Part shown: positions 63,031 to 64,000 of the stretch, piece after piece | Position numbering within the stretch: position 1 is the first letter of the stretch | Layout of the letters: each line of letters opens with the position of its first letter | Assembly: GCF_002285415.1 (NCBI RefSeq) | Contig: NZ_NSBU01000006.1 | Coordinates: 310,001 to 374,000 of the forward strand | Origin: Actibacterium pelagium | GTDB lineage: Bacteria > Pseudomonadota > Alphaproteobacteria > Rhodobacterales > Rhodobacteraceae | DNA: 64,000 nt | Reading direction: 5' to 3' | Made by a program: the position numbers and the translations under genes | Notes under the pieces: generated by a model | The model's database searches: none | Seen by the model: only the letters and a program-made list of their open reading frames with translations | What the model was told of the DNA's origin: nothing

Positions 63031-64000
63031 CTATCTGCCTGTCTCTTCTTCGACCGAAAGAGAGTAGAGGGATCCGGCCAGACGCTGAATCTCTTTGCGG
63101 AGAGGGTTCTTCTTGGCATTTTCCGCTAGTGGAAGCCCATGATCACCGGTTTGAACAACCTGCTCCCCCCCATCAGGCAACATCAACTCTATATCAATAT
63201 CAAGGCTTTCTGCCATGCGCTTGGCGCGTGCTTTGCCGCTGAAGTCAGAGAACTTTGGCGCCCTGTTAAGCGCAAAGCGCAGCTTTTCGAACGGAAGGTC
63301 TTCTGATTTAAGCATACGTGTAAGGCGCAGGGTGTTCTGCGCGGCGCGCATATCAAGCTCGATCAAGGTGAAATAAAGCGTCGCGTCTGTCAGAACCGTC
63401 TCGGTCCACTGCACCAGCGTGGTGGGCATGTCGATGACCACGAAGTCAAAGTTTGCCCGCGCGATGGTAAGAATTTTATGGATGTCATCGGGGGACACAT
63501 AGTCCAGTGGCATAATGTCTGACGGTGACGTCAGGACAAAAAGCTGGTCGTTGAAAGGCAAAAGCGCTTGCTGGAAAACATCCGTGTCCATGCCTGCGAC
63601 GTCCGACAGCATGTCGTGAACAACTTCGCGGCGTGGAAGATCAAGGTATGTGGACGCCGACCCATACTGGAAATCAAAATCAAGCAGACAAACCTTCGGG
63701 CCGTCCTTTTTCAGAACGGTTGCGAGCTCCCATGCAAGGTTTACCGCAAATGTAGAAGCGCCAACACCGCCCGCGACACCTTGAACCGCAAAGACGACGC
63801 CGTCGCGGTCGCCAACGGGCTTCTCGGGGTCATTATCCAGAGTAAGGGGCATTTTCGGGGCTGCTTCTTCCGCTGCGATAGCAGCGCGCAAACGCTCGAT
63901 CGCTTGACCCAATGCGCCGTCGGGAAGCGGGTAGGGCACGAAGTCATCGGCGCCAAGGCGCAGCAGTTGGTTTAGCGCGACAGGGCTAACCTCTTCCGCG
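63031..64000 (-). CDS. cpaE: CpaE/TadZ-like pilus localisation ATPase (5' end beyond window)
   Basis: 323 codons of a MinD/ParA-superfamily protein with an N-terminal receiver-like part, as in CpaE/TadZ. In view are VFAVQGVAGGVGASTFAVNLAWELA (deviant Walker A), CLLDFDFQYGSASTYLDLP, FVVIDMPTTLVQWTETVLTD and the C-terminal RAKRMAESLDIDIELMLPDGG. The frame stays open to position 64000 (EEVSPVALNQLLRLGADDF), so the true start is to the right. CpaE positions the Tad machinery. It is 23 bases before cpaF. Confidence 0.93.
   Translation of the reverse strand, partial: AEEVSPVALNQLLRLGADDFVPYPLPDGALGQAIERLRAAIAAEEAAPKMPLTLDNDPEKPVGDRDGVVFAVQGVAGGVGASTFAVNLAWELATVLKKDGPKVCLLDFDFQYGSASTYLDLPRREVVHDMLSDVAGMDTDVFQQALLPFNDQLFVLTSPSDIMPLDYVSPDDIHKILTIARANFDFVVIDMPTTLVQWTETVLTDATLYFTLIELDMRAAQNTLRLTRMLKSEDLPFEKLRFALNRAPKFSDFSGKARAKRMAESLDIDIELMLPDGGEQVVQTGDHGLPLAENAKKNPLRKEIQRLAGSLYSLSVEEETGR

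Noticed and set aside
1-64000. tRNA genes, CRISPR arrays, insertion sequences, prophage or attachment sites
   Set aside because: None was found by eye: no cloverleaf-like tRNA sequence in the gaps, no spaced repeats, no transposase; the only recombinase is the housekeeping XerC.

Overview
The window is a contiguous piece of an alphaproteobacterial chromosome, most likely a marine Roseobacter-type member of the Rhodobacterales. The grounds are the aerobic cobalamin genes (cobN, cobW, cobO, cobQ, bluB, bluE, bluF), the GC-rich codon use, many 4-base ATGA/GTGA gene overlaps, the xerC/DUF484/priA neighbourhood, the ruvCAB-ybgC-tolQRAB-pal-cpoB-tilS-ftsH order, and a tad/Flp pilus locus. I saw no tRNA, rRNA, CRISPR array, insertion sequence or phage gene. 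Almost all of the DNA is core or widely conserved; the unusual material lies in intergenic structures, one decayed gene, and an acetate-linked signalling cluster.

Layout. 1-11499: vitamin B12. A cobalamin riboswitch on the minus strand (2275-2440) leads into DUF1636-cobW-cobN (cobN runs off the left edge). Divergent from it, cobO, two tandem Lin0512-family genes and cobQ run on the plus strand. Then come minus-strand bluB-cobC-cobD-bluE-bluF and divergent cobP-cobT-cobS. Together they cover cobalt insertion, corrin adenosylation, amidation, the aminopropanol arm, lower-ligand synthesis and nucleotide-loop assembly.

11500-21689: acetate. acsA, a short-LID adenylate kinase (handling the AMP made by Acs), a DUF4212/SSS symporter pair, then a cNMP/CBS/DUF294 protein, a small membrane protein, a lone receiver protein, and a 705-residue fusion of a degenerate histidine-kinase-like sensor with an intact DEDDh exonuclease. 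This last group is the best candidate for an incompletely understood system.

21659-37472: housekeeping: truA, ycjX-ycjF, a truncated globin, a SET-domain protein, ileS, xerC, a DUF484 gene, priA, yitT, an MFS gene, msrA, prmA. 37494-49352: ruvCAB behind a probable LexA box, then the Tol-Pal operon, tilS and ftsH. 49528-56237: fhs and folD flanking a broken chorismate mutase gene, an atypical acyltransferase, and the PdeM/DEXH-helicase pair. 56287-64000: a minus-strand tad locus (cpaE, cpaF, tadB, tadC, two TPR lipoproteins, prepilin peptidase, AAA ATPase), cut at the right edge.

Limits: all identities come from reading translations and motifs, with no database search. Starts were chosen by ribosome-binding sites, overlaps and remembered family lengths.
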